Positions 8,658 through 17,924 are shown, numbered from the stretch's first letter. The stretch is DNA of 64,000 nucleotides from Io17-Chloro-G2 sp963663135 (GCA_963663135.2 CAXXRM010000005.1:1550001-1614000); one strand, 5' to 3'. Notes: generated by a model from the letters alone, not told the origin. Translations and numbers: made by a program.

Positions 8658-10313
8658 TTGATTCCAAGTTCATCCACCAACCAGCCTCATCCCGGCGGGT
8701 CCGGGGATTCAGCTATCAACTCTTGGCTGCGGCGCACTTTCAACGGCGGGTTTGGTTGGCCGCCGGCCGTCGTTTGGATTCCGGCGTTGCTGGTTGCTGC
8801 TGCCCTCGTCCTTTCCCCGGCCTACCTGGCGCTGCGTACGGTGGGGGCTGGCGGCGAGGCCTGGGACGTTCTTTTCCGGATCCGGGTGCTGGAGATACTG
8901 GCGCGTACGGTAGCGCTGGTTTTTTCGGTCACCGCCCTCTGCGTACTGATCGCAATTCCTTTGGCCTGGCTGACGGTCCGCACCGATCTTCCGGGCCGGA
9001 GAATCTGGTCGGTCGCCGTTACGCTGCCCCTGGTCATTCCCAGCTACGTGTCGGGATTGATCGTGGTTGCTGCGCTGGGCCCCAAAGGAATGCTGGCCCA
9101 GGGCTTGGAAAGCCTGTTCGGATTAGAACGTCTACCCCCAATTTATGGCTTTCCCGGCGCGTTGCTGACATTGACCTTGCTGAGTTACCCCTACGTTTTG
9201 CTCACGGTTCGGGGGAGCCTGTTGCGGTTGGACCCGGCGTTGGTCGAGTCCTCCCGGGGACTGGGGCATGGCTCCTGGGTTACCTTTGGCAAAGTAATCT
9301 TGCCCCTGATGCGGCCGGGCTTAATGTCGGGGGCGTTGCTGGTTGCCCTGTACGTGCTCAGCGATTTCGGGGCCGTCTCATTGCTGCGGTATGAAACCTT
9401 CACCTGGGCAATTTTCGTGCAATACGAGTCCGGGTTGGAACGCACCCTGGGCGCGGCGCTTTCCCTCGTCCTGGTTTTCTTCGCCCTGGGGTTGGTATGG
9501 CTTGAATCCATTGCCCGGGGCCGCTCCAGGTATTACCGGAGCGCTTCCGGGTCACCTCGCCCGGGCAACATCGCAAGCCTGGGCGCATGGCGTTGGCCAG
9601 CGTTGATTTTTTGCGGCGGCGTGGTGATTTTGAGCCTGGCTCTTCCCGCTTCAATTTTGGTGTACTGGGCAGTCAGGGGGGTTGCGGCAGGGGAACCCTT
9701 GTTGCTTCTATGGCGCGCGGCCTTAAACTCTCTCTACGCTGGCGGATTGACGGCGGTGGCGGCAGTGGCGGCGGCGTTACCTATCGCCATCCTTTCGGTG
9801 CGCTTCCCAACGGCCCTCAGCGCCATGTTGGAACGGGTTACCCACGTGGGGTTTGCCCTACCTGGAATCGCAGTCGCCCTGGCGTTGGTGTTTTTCGCGG
9901 CAAACTATGCTCCGGCGTTGTACCAAACGCTTCCGCTTTTAGTCTTCGCCTATGCCGTGTTGTTCTTGTCGCCGGCCGTCGGCGCCGTCCGGGCTTCGCT
10001 GCTCCAGATCAATCCGAAGCTGGAGGAAGCGGCGAGGAGCCTGGGACGGCCGCCGCGTAAAGTGCTGACGTCGGTCACGCTGCCAATCGCCTGGCCTGGC
10101 CTGGTATCGGCCGGAGCGTTGGTCTTTCTTCTGACCATGAAGGAATTGCCGGCGACCTTGGTGTTGGGACCGGTCGGTTTCAACACTCTGGCCACCTCCA
10201 TCTGGGGCGCCGCATCGGAGGCCTTCTTCGCCCAAGCCGCCCTGCCCGCCCTCCTGCTAATCGCCGCCTCATTCGTCCCAATGGCCTTCTTGATGCTCCG
10301 AGAACAGCGGTAG
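8658..10313 (+). CDS. fbpB: Iron(III)-type ABC transporter permease, two fused membrane domains (FbpB-like)
   Basis: A 551-residue integral membrane protein made of two homologous permease halves, as in FbpB, with about twelve transmembrane segments. Each half carries an EAA-type cytoplasmic loop for ATPase docking: near residue 196 (ESSRGLGHGSWVTFGKVILP) and near 456 (EEAARSLGRPPRKVLTSVTLP). The TTG at 8658 is the only start between the upstream in-frame stop (8616) and the first membrane segment; its ribosome site is weak. The partner ATPase is divergent at 6711-7853. Substrate is likely ferric iron or a similar small ion (inference). Confidence 0.87.
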   Translation: MIPSSSTNQPHPGGSGDSAINSWLRRTFNGGFGWPPAVVWIPALLVAAALVLSPAYLALRTVGAGGEAWDVLFRIRVLEILARTVALVFSVTALCVLIAIPLAWLTVRTDLPGRRIWSVAVTLPLVIPSYVSGLIVVAALGPKGMLAQGLESLFGLERLPPIYGFPGALLTLTLLSYPYVLLTVRGSLLRLDPALVESSRGLGHGSWVTFGKVILPLMRPGLMSGALLVALYVLSDFGAVSLLRYETFTWAIFVQYESGLERTLGAALSLVLVFFALGLVWLESIARGRSRYYRSASGSPRPGNIASLGAWRWPALIFCGGVVILSLALPASILVYWAVRGVAAGEPLLLLWRAALNSLYAGGLTAVAAVAAALPIAILSVRFPTALSAMLERVTHVGFALPGIAVALALVFFAANYAPALYQTLPLLVFAYAVLFLSPAVGAVRASLLQINPKLEEAARSLGRPPRKVLTSVTLPIAWPGLVSAGALVFLLTMKELPATLVLGPVGFNTLATSIWGAASEAFFAQAALPALLLIAASFVPMAFLMLREQR

Positions 10314-10578
10314 GCGACGTTGGAAAAATTAGGAGAGGAAACGATATAGAATTGGGCTTGGACAACCCTCCATTCTCTTCCAGATGCCCGGCCCGCACGT
10401 ATCTTCCTCTTGAACTATTGCCGCGGTTCTTTGGACTGCCAAAATGGGTCCTTTCACCACGGGGCGCGATATTGGTATGCTTCGCGAAGTTGTTCGGCGG
10501 CAATGTGCTATTATCGGCGTCTCAGGATGCTCAATTTAGCTGGGCAACGATACGCCCACCCATGTCGGAGGATTCACC

Positions 10579-11886
10579 GTGACCGATTCCCCAAGTTCCG
10601 CGTTTGCCGTTTTCCCAGGCAAGTTGATTGACGGGCTGGGAGGGCCTCCCAAGGCTGGTCAAGCTCTGATCGTGTCGGCCGGGCGCATAGCGTGGTCCGG
10701 GCCGGTCGAACAGATGGAAAGCCCTGATGGCCCCGGCGGCCAATGGGGACCCTTGCAGAATTTGCGCTACCCGGACGCTACGCTGCTGCCGGGGCTGATT
10801 GACTGCCACACTCATACCAACATGCCAGGCAACGGTAGGCGGGGTGAGGATGTAAACCGGGACAGCGACGATATTCGGCTACTGCGTTCGGCGAAAAACG
10901 TGGAGGCCGCTCTGAAATCGGGCGTTACCACGGTGTGCGATTGCGGGGCCTGGAACGATACCGCGTTCTCCCTGAAGCAGGGCGTGGCAGAGGGGTTGGT
11001 GGACGGTCCCCGAACGATGGTCGCCGGCCGTCCGGTGACTACAACCGGCGGCCATTTGTGCTTCATGGGCGGTGAAGCCGACGGCGTGGAGGGCGTTCGA
11101 CGCCAGGTCCGCCAGCTCATCAAACAGGGCGCGGATTTCATCAAGGTTGTAGCATCCGGCGGCAGTACCGCCACCAGCGACCCATACCGCCCGTCCCTGA
11201 CCGAGCCGGAAATCCGAAGCCTGGTGGAGGAAGCCCATAACCGGGGCAAGCCGGTGGCCGCCCATTGCCGCTGCACCGCCGCCATCAACAATGCCGTGTC
11301 CGCCGGAGTGGACATGGTTCTGCACTGCGCCTTCTACGAATCCGACCAAACCTACCTCTGGAGCCAGGAAACCGCCCAACGGCTGGCCGATTCCGGCGTC
11401 TGGGTGAACCCCACCCTTCACCTGGGCCGTGTCCGACGAACGATGTTGAGAAACAAGCAGCACGAATCGGAGTTGACCCCTGAGGAACAAGCATTTTTGG
11501 ATGCCGGGAACCAACGAGAGAAACTGAACCTTGAGCATTTCGGGAAGCTGATCGATCTCGGCGTGAGATTGATCGGCGGCTCTGACTGCGGTTGGGGGAA
11601 TTACCCATTCGGCGATTTTCAGGGAGAGGTGATCGCCATGGCCGACGCCGGTCTTGGGCCGATGGAGGCTATCCTGGCGGGCACGCGGGACGCCGCCTCA
11701 GCCATGCGTATCTTGGACCAGGCCGGGACCATTGAGCCGGGGAAATGCGCCGACCTGCTGCTGGTGAAGGGCGACCCCACCGAAAACCTGGAGGCGTTAC
11801 GCGACGTGGTGGCGGTTTTCCGCAACGGCGTCCCCGTAGGCGGACCTGCCGCGCAGTCCCGGACATCATCCGAAACGACATCCTGA
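10579..11886 (+). CDS. Metal-dependent amidohydrolase (imidazolonepropionase/prolidase-like)
   Basis: A 435-residue amidohydrolase-superfamily enzyme, probably cytoplasmic. Visible metal-site elements in order: HTHTN after LLPGLIDC (about residue 75), the Lys in DFIKVVASGG (likely carboxylated, about 190), His in AAHCRC (about 231), His in VLHCAF (about 251) and Asp in IGGSDCGW (about 336). The C-terminal strand region GTIEPGKCADLLLVKGDP is typical of cyclic amidase and Xaa-Pro-hydrolysing members. The GTG start has GGAGG seven bases upstream. The next ORF starts within this stop codon, so the two are probably co-translated. Substrate unknown. Confidence 0.85.
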   Translation: MTDSPSSAFAVFPGKLIDGLGGPPKAGQALIVSAGRIAWSGPVEQMESPDGPGGQWGPLQNLRYPDATLLPGLIDCHTHTNMPGNGRRGEDVNRDSDDIRLLRSAKNVEAALKSGVTTVCDCGAWNDTAFSLKQGVAEGLVDGPRTMVAGRPVTTTGGHLCFMGGEADGVEGVRRQVRQLIKQGADFIKVVASGGSTATSDPYRPSLTEPEIRSLVEEAHNRGKPVAAHCRCTAAINNAVSAGVDMVLHCAFYESDQTYLWSQETAQRLADSGVWVNPTLHLGRVRRTMLRNKQHESELTPEEQAFLDAGNQREKLNLEHFGKLIDLGVRLIGGSDCGWGNYPFGDFQGEVIAMADAGLGPMEAILAGTRDAASAMRILDQAGTIEPGKCADLLLVKGDPTENLEALRDVVAVFRNGVPVGGPAAQSRTSSETTS

Positions 11887-12266
11887 TGCATCATTGGGAA
11901 GTTGGCGGCGTCATTGCAATTGGCTGGCCCGATTACGGAATTGGCGAGCGCAGCTATACCATCGTGGAGTGCCAGCGTTTGGGCCAGGTGTTCCGGACCA
12001 GAGTGACTGACGGCACAAAGCAAGGCGGGTTCCTGGTGGTTTTCGATTGTCCGGATGTGGTCCTGCAGGTCCTGGCGGACCAGGCCACGCAGGTCCTTGG
12101 ATTCGAAGTTGTGGTTTCCGGGCTGCGGTGCAGCGTGGAAGGCACTATCCTGCACAGCCTGGACTATAAATGGTATCCCACGGAAGAATATGCAGACCGA
12201 CCCGGCCTTCTAACCCGCACCGTAGCCGATTTACTCGCAGCGATGAAGACCCCTCCCCAGGATTGA
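11886..12266 (+). CDS. Conserved-looking hypothetical protein coupled to the amidohydrolase
   Basis: A 126-residue soluble protein of no family I recognise. Its ATG overlaps the amidohydrolase TGA by one base (TGATG), a classic coupling arrangement. The longer frame from 11745 is inside the amidohydrolase gene and is rejected as the start. The protein is rich in Val and Gly at its N-terminus and Trp/Tyr near residue 95. Function may relate to the amidohydrolase substrate; this is inference from position only. Confidence 0.55.
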   Translation: MHHWEVGGVIAIGWPDYGIGERSYTIVECQRLGQVFRTRVTDGTKQGGFLVVFDCPDVVLQVLADQATQVLGFEVVVSGLRCSVEGTILHSLDYKWYPTEEYADRPGLLTRTVADLLAAMKTPPQD

Positions 12267-12370
12267 CTCCCGCTCGGCCAGAACATTGTCACCATCACCC
12301 TGCCGGGTTATTATTAGCGGCGGCGCGGGCCGGGGATTTTCGTTCCGCATCCAAGTTTAGGAGGTAATCC

Positions 12371-12742
12371 ATGAAAGTAGTCACAATGAGCAGCGTGTCC
12401 AAAGAAGCCGCTCCCATGACCGGCGGCCTGATGACCGGGACCCAGGTCTGGAGGCAGTCGATACTGCAACCCGACGACAGCAACAACTTCAACTTCGCCA
12501 TAGTCAGCTTCGACGCCGGCTCAAGGAACAAGTTCCACAAGCACAGCGGGGACCAAATTCTGATCATTACCGAGGGCACCGGCAAGGTAGCCACCGACAC
12601 CGAGGTGGTTACGGTGTCCGAAGGAGACGTGGTGGTTATCCCTGCGGGCGAAAATCACTGGCATGGGGCCCCGGACGACTCATCCATGGCCCACATAACG
12701 GTCACAGTGAAGGGCAGCCAAACCGAGCAGACCGAGACCTAA
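12371..12742 (+). CDS. Cupin-domain protein
   Basis: A 123-residue single-domain cupin. Cupin motif 1 is visible as KFHKHSGDQILIITEGTG (His ligands near residues 56-58) and motif 2 as GDVVVIPAGENHWHGA (near 88-102), giving a small beta-barrel with a metal site. The ATG has AGGAGG seven bases upstream, an optimal site. It is on the same strand as the amidohydrolase pair 105 bases upstream and may share its transcript. Such small cupins include dioxygenases, isomerases and sensors; the reaction is not determinable. Confidence 0.85.
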   Translation: MKVVTMSSVSKEAAPMTGGLMTGTQVWRQSILQPDDSNNFNFAIVSFDAGSRNKFHKHSGDQILIITEGTGKVATDTEVVTVSEGDVVVIPAGENHWHGAPDDSSMAHITVTVKGSQTEQTET

Positions 12743-12924
12743 GTCAGCGGCGCCAAACCCCACAGGGGAGCGGCGTCAACAAGCGAACCGCATCCACTCT
12801 TTCAGTGGGCTGTTGTTTCAGTGGGCTGCGGGGAGCATGGGCCGAAATTGGGTTGGTGTTGAAGTTGCAGCCCCACTCCTCCGAACGGGGCGATGGCATT
12901 TCATGGTTGGGGTTGGTAAAGCAG

Positions 12925-12950
12925 AAAGAGCGCGGCGGGCCGCGCTCTTT
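12925..12950. terminator. Perfect hairpin terminator, probably bidirectional
   Basis: Twelve-base arms AAAGAGCGCGGC and its exact complement around a two-base GG centre. The A/T ends supply U-rich tails in both directions. It directly abuts the stop of the minus-strand gene at 12951 and lies 183 bases after the cupin stop. Confidence 0.75.
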
Positions 12951-14096
12951 CTAGTTGCGCTCGTCTTCCAAAAACCATTCGGTGGGCACTTCCCGTCCCA
13001 ACCCGCGGGCTTTGGCTTCCTCGTAGACTCGGCCGGCCACGGCGTGGAACTGAGCTCCCTGCAGGTTGCCCCGGTTGGAATAGGTAATTTGCTCCGGAGA
13101 GGTCCTGCCCTGGGAGAAATCAGCGAGCAGGTCCGCCAGGGAAACTGTTTTGTCTGCCAGGGGGTCGGTATCGGTTTCCTTTACGCCTTCCTCCACCATC
13201 TTGCGGTGGTAGTGGTGGTCCTGAAACTTGGGTGTGTCAGGGGGTATCGCCCAGGCCATCAACCCGCGGACCTGAAGGTCAGGCAGGCCGACGGGAGCCG
13301 GGGAACTGCCGAAGACCAGCGCCCGGTCGACACGCTGCACGGTATCCCCATCCAGAGGGCCCCAGATGCTGGTGACATGGCAGCCCGGTTCCAGATACCG
13401 GCCCAAGTGGGCGCTGGGTATCGGCCCGGGGTTCTCGCTGAAACCGCCATCGGTGCATACGGCCAGGATATCGGCGCCCCGGTAGACGTCGGCCGGATTG
13501 TCGCAAGCCACGGCCTCAATCTCCAGGTCCCGGCTCACTTCCCGGGCAAACTCTTCACGATGCTCCTTGGTCGGGCTGTAAACTTGCATCTTGCGAATGT
13601 CCCGAACTGCACAAAAACCCCGGATATGGCTTCTGGCCATGCCTCCCGAACCAAGGATACCCACCACCTCGGCGTCCTTCCGGGCCATTAAGTCTGCGCC
13701 AATGGCTGAATCGGCCCCCACCCGCGTTCGCTGCAGCACGCTATCGTTGACGAAAGCCAACGGCTCTCCGTTCTGTATGTTCAGGAGCAAGATCAACCCC
13801 ATGAACATCCCAGGCCGGCTGGAGAATTTCTCGTGGGTTTCCACGCCGCCATAGTTTGATTGGTACCGGATGTCCGACTTCATACGGATGGCGAAATAAC
13901 CGGTGTTGGCCGAACCGCCTTCCATCGTGCCCCACTGGTAGATGCGAGACGGATCGTTGGTGGGGAACCGGAAGTCGATCCTGGGACGGCAGATGCCCTC
14001 GCCGCGGGCAACTTCCATGTAGGATTCTCTGAGGGCGTCGATCGCCATCTCCATGGTGAGAACAGCGCGGATATCGTCGTTATTGAGAAAGAGCAC
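12951..14096 (-). CDS. Ornithine cyclodeaminase / mu-crystallin family protein
   Basis: A 381-residue NAD(P)-binding protein of the OCD/mu-crystallin family, whose members include ornithine cyclodeaminase, alanine dehydrogenase and ketimine reductase. The Rossmann motif reads GILGSGGMARSHIRGF near residues 148-163. The preceding substrate region has RMKSDIRY, containing the conserved Lys. A GTG start is used. It lies 113 bases from the DUF1932 dehydrogenase gene upstream on the same strand. Which amino or imino acid it uses is not evident. The C-terminus is longer than in most members, ending in a charged helix. Confidence 0.82.
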   Translation of the reverse strand: MLFLNNDDIRAVLTMEMAIDALRESYMEVARGEGICRPRIDFRFPTNDPSRIYQWGTMEGGSANTGYFAIRMKSDIRYQSNYGGVETHEKFSSRPGMFMGLILLLNIQNGEPLAFVNDSVLQRTRVGADSAIGADLMARKDAEVVGILGSGGMARSHIRGFCAVRDIRKMQVYSPTKEHREEFAREVSRDLEIEAVACDNPADVYRGADILAVCTDGGFSENPGPIPSAHLGRYLEPGCHVTSIWGPLDGDTVQRVDRALVFGSSPAPVGLPDLQVRGLMAWAIPPDTPKFQDHHYHRKMVEEGVKETDTDPLADKTVSLADLLADFSQGRTSPEQITYSNRGNLQGAQFHAVAGRVYEEAKARGLGREVPTEWFLEDERN

Positions 14097-14209
14097 GCTT
14101 CACCATCCTTTTTCTGGTCCCTTTGGCAACACCGGGACGCGCGGTTACAGCAGGATTCTTAACTCGGGTTCCGGGCAGGCTGGGCGTTGTACGCCGGGAA
14201 TCCGGCCGG

Positions 14210-15100
14210 CTATTGGGACGGTTGCCCCATTTGCTGGGCCAGTAACCTAATGGTCTCCTCCAAGTTCCGGTCTCGATCCCTGGATTCGGGAGTCTCATTG
14301 CCCAGAGGAGTACCGCCGATGAAATTGTACGTGTCGGCAACTCCACGGAACAGGAATGGTGACAATCCCAAGTTGCCGAAGGTGGCTTCAATCTCCTCCA
14401 TCTCGCTAACCCAACGCCGGGCCCTGGCCGGAACTCCGGGCAAACCTGCCTCCATGCGCCGGTACATCTCGGATTGCCCGTTCTGGAACTCATCCTTCAG
14501 GTCGGCGGAAAGTCCCATTAGCTCGGCAGCCATCAGCAACTGGGCATACAAGGCGGAGGTCCCCTTGGTCATAGCCGCGTAGCACATTTTCAGGCCGGAC
14601 GCCTGCCCCGTTTCCGCCCCAATCCGACGAACGTCCAGGCCGAAATTTCGCAGCTCCTCCAGTTGAACGGCTTCGTCTCCCGAGGCGTAAAAGCGGGGGC
14701 TGGAACCGTTCCGAGGAGGGCCGCCGATGATAGACGCATCGACAAAGCGGCCTCCGGCGCCGGTAACCACGGCCTCGATGCCGCGCACGGTTTGGGGCGC
14801 CAGGGCATTGCATTCGGCGAAGAGAGCATCAGACCCGGTGGACTCGATAGCCGTCGCCACCTCTTTGGCGACCACCGGCGCAGACTCGGACACCGTTATG
14901 GATAGGACAACATCTGCGTTCTCAACCAGTCGTTCCAGGTTGGGCACATCGATGATTCCGGCCTGCTCGGACAACTTCCTGGTACGGGCGCTCCTCCCTA
15001 CGAGGCAGGTTTCAACCCTAAGTTCGTGCTCCCGGAGCAATCGGCCCACGGCGTGGCCCATGTCTCCGGGGCTGAGAATCGCAACGGTTTCTATTGCCAA
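14210..15100 (-). CDS. NAD-binding dehydrogenase with DUF1932 C-terminal domain (6-phosphogluconate/beta-hydroxyacid type)
   Basis: A 296-residue oxidoreductase. The N-terminal Rossmann domain begins IETVAILSPGDMGHAVG, where GxGxxG reads as a relaxed SPGDMG. The second half, with GPPRNGSSPRFYASG and LKMCYAAMTKGTSALYAQLL, has the conserved Lys and helices of DUF1932, seen in 6-phosphogluconate-dehydrogenase-like proteins. The start is TTG, with AGGAGG eight bases upstream; a nearer ATG leads to an immediate stop and is rejected. The gene precedes the OCD-like gene on the same strand, and a shared pathway is possible. Confidence 0.8.
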   Translation of the reverse strand: MAIETVAILSPGDMGHAVGRLLREHELRVETCLVGRSARTRKLSEQAGIIDVPNLERLVENADVVLSITVSESAPVVAKEVATAIESTGSDALFAECNALAPQTVRGIEAVVTGAGGRFVDASIIGGPPRNGSSPRFYASGDEAVQLEELRNFGLDVRRIGAETGQASGLKMCYAAMTKGTSALYAQLLMAAELMGLSADLKDEFQNGQSEMYRRMEAGLPGVPARARRWVSEMEEIEATFGNLGLSPFLFRGVADTYNFIGGTPLGNETPESRDRDRNLEETIRLLAQQMGQPSQ

Positions 15101-15112
15101 GCCATTGTCCTC

Positions 15113-15859
15113 CTAGAACAGCCCTTCAACGAACCCAATTTGGTACATCAACAGTCCACCGAACAGGATACTGAGTGTGCCTACCCCAAACTGGATGAAC
15201 CGGTTCATGTTGGGCATCCGATTGGCGGACGCTACGATGGGCAAGCTGATGAGTACAGTCATGATGCCCATGCCGAGCACCGACCCGAGGCCGAACAATA
15301 ATATGTAGGCGAAGCCCGCAATGGGCGAATCGATAGAAGCCAGTATCAGCAGAGTCAACGCGGCGCTGCCGGCGACCCCGTGGACTGTCCCGATAAAGTA
15401 AGATTTCTTCCTGAGGAAGGGTTTCCCCAAGTTGATGGCCCCATGGTGCTCTGAATCGGTTTGCGGCGTGGGCGTGGCCCCGTGGGCGTGGTAGTGCCGA
15501 TGCAGTTCCTCTTCATGGCCGTGGGGGTGCTGGTGCAGTTTCTTTTTCCTGAAGTTGTACACCACCTGGGCGCCCAAGGCCACCAACATGACGCCAACGG
15601 AAAACTCCAGCAGCAACGCCAGCCGGTCGGGGATGGTCAGCCTCAAGGCGATGACGACCACGCCGATCAGCAACAGTGTGGTGGTGTGACCCAGTCCCCA
15701 AGAAACGCCGATCCAGAATGAACGCAACGGGTTGCGGTATTCGCTTACTATGGTGGACACGGCGACCAGGTGGTCCGGGTCCAGGGAGTGTTTCAATCCC
15801 AGTAGTATGCCTAATGCCAGAGCGGCGATCAGGCCCATTTCAGCAAGTTGTTCTTCCAT
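15113..15859 (-). CDS. Nickel/cobalt permease, NicO/UreH-type
   Basis: A 248-residue inner-membrane protein with six or more hydrophobic segments. Segment one carries HSLDPDH (about residues 24-30), the H-x4-D-H-like signature of nickel/cobalt transporters. A central loop is very His-rich (HQHPHGHEEELHRHYHAHG, about 108-126) and is suited to metal binding. A second family motif, GTVHGVAGSAALTLL, follows. A Fur-family gene lies 98 bases upstream on the same strand, suggesting metal-dependent control. Nickel could serve a hydrogenase, superoxide dismutase or urease elsewhere; none is in this window. Confidence 0.83.
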   Translation of the reverse strand: MEEQLAEMGLIAALALGILLGLKHSLDPDHLVAVSTIVSEYRNPLRSFWIGVSWGLGHTTTLLLIGVVVIALRLTIPDRLALLLEFSVGVMLVALGAQVVYNFRKKKLHQHPHGHEEELHRHYHAHGATPTPQTDSEHHGAINLGKPFLRKKSYFIGTVHGVAGSAALTLLILASIDSPIAGFAYILLFGLGSVLGMGIMTVLISLPIVASANRMPNMNRFIQFGVGTLSILFGGLLMYQIGFVEGLF

Positions 15860-15957
15860 TCGCGGTCCTTTTCGTAGTCTCTTATCAGGTCCGAAATATC
15901 CGGAGAGCGTTCCCGGCGGTCAATTCTGGGCCGACTCGCGAGATGACCCGCACCGGC

Positions 15958-16419
15958 TCAAGTGCCTGACCCATGGTCCTGGCATTGGGAGCACACTCCG
16001 GAGACAGTGAAGTGCTCCAAGTCCGGCTCGAAGGCGAACTCCGAGATCAAAGTACGGCGAAACTCCTCCAAGTAGTGAGGGCTGAGGTTAAACGCCCCGT
16101 GGCACACCCGGCACACCATGTGATGGTGACGCCCGCCAGGATCGGTGAGTTCATAGTGGAGCCGGTCACCGATGGCCACCTGGGTCACAACCCCAAGGTC
16201 CTTGTACAAGTGGAGGGTCCGATACACTGTGGCGATGTCCAAATACGGGTAGGCGTCCTTGGCAAGCTGGAAAACGTCGTCAACGCCCATGTGGGCGGCG
16301 CCATCGGCCACAATCGACAACACCAACAGCCTCTGCGGCGTGAGCCGATGTCCTTGTTCACGCAGGGTTTCGATGGCTTCCTGGTATTTGGACCTTCCGG
16401 CATCCATAGTTGCAATCAC
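15958..16419 (-). CDS. Fur-family metal-responsive repressor (possible nickel regulator)
   Basis: A 153-residue Fur-family regulator. An N-terminal winged helix (HRLTPQRLLVLSIVAD, then DIATVYRTLHLYKDLGVV) precedes the dimerisation domain. That domain has the HHHMVCRVC zinc/metal segment (about residues 98-106) and a C-terminal CSQC forming the second half of a structural Cys4 site. The GTG at 16419 or the ATG at 16407 could be the start. The nickel permease downstream suggests a Nur-like role, but sequence alone does not separate Fur, Zur and Nur. Confidence 0.85.
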   Translation of the reverse strand: MIATMDAGRSKYQEAIETLREQGHRLTPQRLLVLSIVADGAAHMGVDDVFQLAKDAYPYLDIATVYRTLHLYKDLGVVTQVAIGDRLHYELTDPGGRHHHMVCRVCHGAFNLSPHYLEEFRRTLISEFAFEPDLEHFTVSGVCSQCQDHGSGT

Positions 16420-16442
16420 TTGCGGTTACATCTTCTGGCATC

Positions 16443-16458
16443 AACTTAAGTTTGTCAA
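16443..16458 (-). promoter_or_regulatory. Candidate autoregulatory site upstream of the Fur-family gene
   Basis: A perfect 10-base palindrome AACTTAAGTT (16443-16452) abuts a minus-strand TTGACA (16458-16453). A palindrome between -35 and -10 fits repression by the Fur-type protein encoded 24 bases downstream. The matching -10 is weak. Confidence 0.4.
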
Positions 16459-16598
16459 TCACAAGCAAGAGCATATAACAATTTAGCCAACACCAAATTG
16501 CCGCAGAAATCTTGGGTATAAAACCCACCGGAGGATTTACCGGTATAAGGAATGGGAGTTACCGGATGGTCCGCGCACTTGGCGGAAGGAGCCGGAAC

Positions 16599-17753
16599 CT
16601 AGCGGATTACTCTGATAATGCCGTAGGTATGCCGGAATAGCCGGAAGCCATCTTTGCCCGCCCCCCAGAGTCCGCCACCGGGTCGAACGTGGTCAAAGCC
16701 CTGCAGTTCGGTGTAACGCACCTTTCCGCGCGGCTCCATCGCCTCGAACAATCGACGGGATTCTGATGCCGGTATGAGTTGGTCTTTTCGGTCGTGCAAG
16801 ATAGCCACTTTGGCCGACACGTCGCCAAGGTGCGCGCTGGGGGAGATACGCTCCAGTCCGCTCCGGAATTCCACCGGCAGGCCTTGGATAATTGCCTCGG
16901 CTTCCTCCAGGGACGTTCCCTCCAAGAGTTGCTGTATCTGTTGCGCCGCTGGGGACAGCCCATGAAGCTCTGCCTCCGACACAGCCGTCCCCTCAAGGTG
17001 CAAGCGGGACATAATTTTCCGGTCTGCAGGATCCTCTAGGGTCTCAATCAACTCGTTGGCAAAAACCCGCAGCGTTAGCTGGTCGGGCTGCCAGTCCTCG
17101 CTCGCATCCTCCCCGAACCGGGAGCGGCTGGCTATCTGCAAAAACAAGTCCGTCGCGTTGTAGTAGGGGCCAAAAGCGTTGACGAAAGAGACTTGGTCGC
17201 GAATTCGGGGGTCGCCGGCAGCAACCAGCGCGAAGGAAGCGCCGACGCAGATGCCACCCATGCCGACCCTTTGGTGGTCCACGTAGTCCAGGCTGGCCAG
17301 GTATTGGAACGCCCACACCAAATTCTCAATTTCGTCGGGGTCCAAGTTATGGCGCAGTCCCATGGTGGGAGACCAGTAAAACATGGCCACAAACCCCGAC
17401 CTGGCCAGCGCGTTGCCAAAGTTGACCACGTCCGGATCGTCGCGCCCGGCGGCGTTGGCCCCCAGGAAGATCAACACTCCGGCCCGGGGTGAGCCACCGG
17501 TCGCATTGGGAGGGCGGTAGACATCGGCAGCACCGGTTCCGGCGGCGTTCTCGAAGTTTACTTGTTCACGCAACGGCTCGGTTGTGAACCAGGATTGAGG
17601 GGTACCCGGCAGCCTCAACACCTGGGAAACAAACAAGGCCGTATGGAACGCGGTCCGCCCTTGGGGGGTCAAAGCGATAAAAATGACCAGAGTTGCAGCC
17701 AGGACAGCAATTGCGAACGTCATGTGTCGAGTCCACCGCCACGCGAAAATCAC
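16599..17753 (-). CDS. Membrane-anchored alpha/beta-hydrolase with Cys nucleophile elbow (dienelactone-hydrolase-like)
   Basis: A 384-residue alpha/beta-hydrolase. One N-terminal transmembrane segment (about residues 11-30) would anchor it, with the enzyme facing out or in the envelope. The nucleophile elbow reads GGICVGAS (about 165-172), with Cys as in dienelactone hydrolase rather than Ser. A candidate acid is in ILHDRKDQLIPA and the His in GFDHVRPGG. A helical insert of about 100 residues forms a lid. The start is GTG at 17753; an ATG ten codons later would keep the anchor. Substrate unknown. The upstream gap to 18175 contains repeats and no gene. Confidence 0.75.
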   Translation of the reverse strand: MIFAWRWTRHMTFAIAVLAATLVIFIALTPQGRTAFHTALFVSQVLRLPGTPQSWFTTEPLREQVNFENAAGTGAADVYRPPNATGGSPRAGVLIFLGANAAGRDDPDVVNFGNALARSGFVAMFYWSPTMGLRHNLDPDEIENLVWAFQYLASLDYVDHQRVGMGGICVGASFALVAAGDPRIRDQVSFVNAFGPYYNATDLFLQIASRSRFGEDASEDWQPDQLTLRVFANELIETLEDPADRKIMSRLHLEGTAVSEAELHGLSPAAQQIQQLLEGTSLEEAEAIIQGLPVEFRSGLERISPSAHLGDVSAKVAILHDRKDQLIPASESRRLFEAMEPRGKVRYTELQGFDHVRPGGGLWGAGKDGFRLFRHTYGIIRVIR

Positions 17754-17890
17754 CCGACGCCAACGTTACGGCCCCAAAACCAAGCCCTTGAAGCCGACAT
17801 CCCCGCTCACCAAGTCGCCGTTTGACGCGCTGCGGCGGCATTGACGGCAGTGGAGTTCGGCGCGGCCATGACGGTGTTGGCGCATTGTAA

Positions 17891-17924
17891 GGGCTCTGGA
17901 TTCCCGCTGCGGCGAGAATGACGG
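17891..17924. repeat. REP-like palindromic repeat, copy 1
   Basis: Contains the core CTCTGGATTCCCGCTGCGG followed by CGAGAATGACGGG. Its centre pairs ATTCCCGC with a near-complement GCGAGAAT. Near-identical copies occur at 27355, 62481 (inverted), 62620 and 62671. Confidence 0.7.

Noticed and set aside
11745..11885. N-terminal extension of the 11886 gene
   Set aside because: It lies wholly inside the amidohydrolase gene in another frame; the overlapping ATG at 11886 explains the real start.
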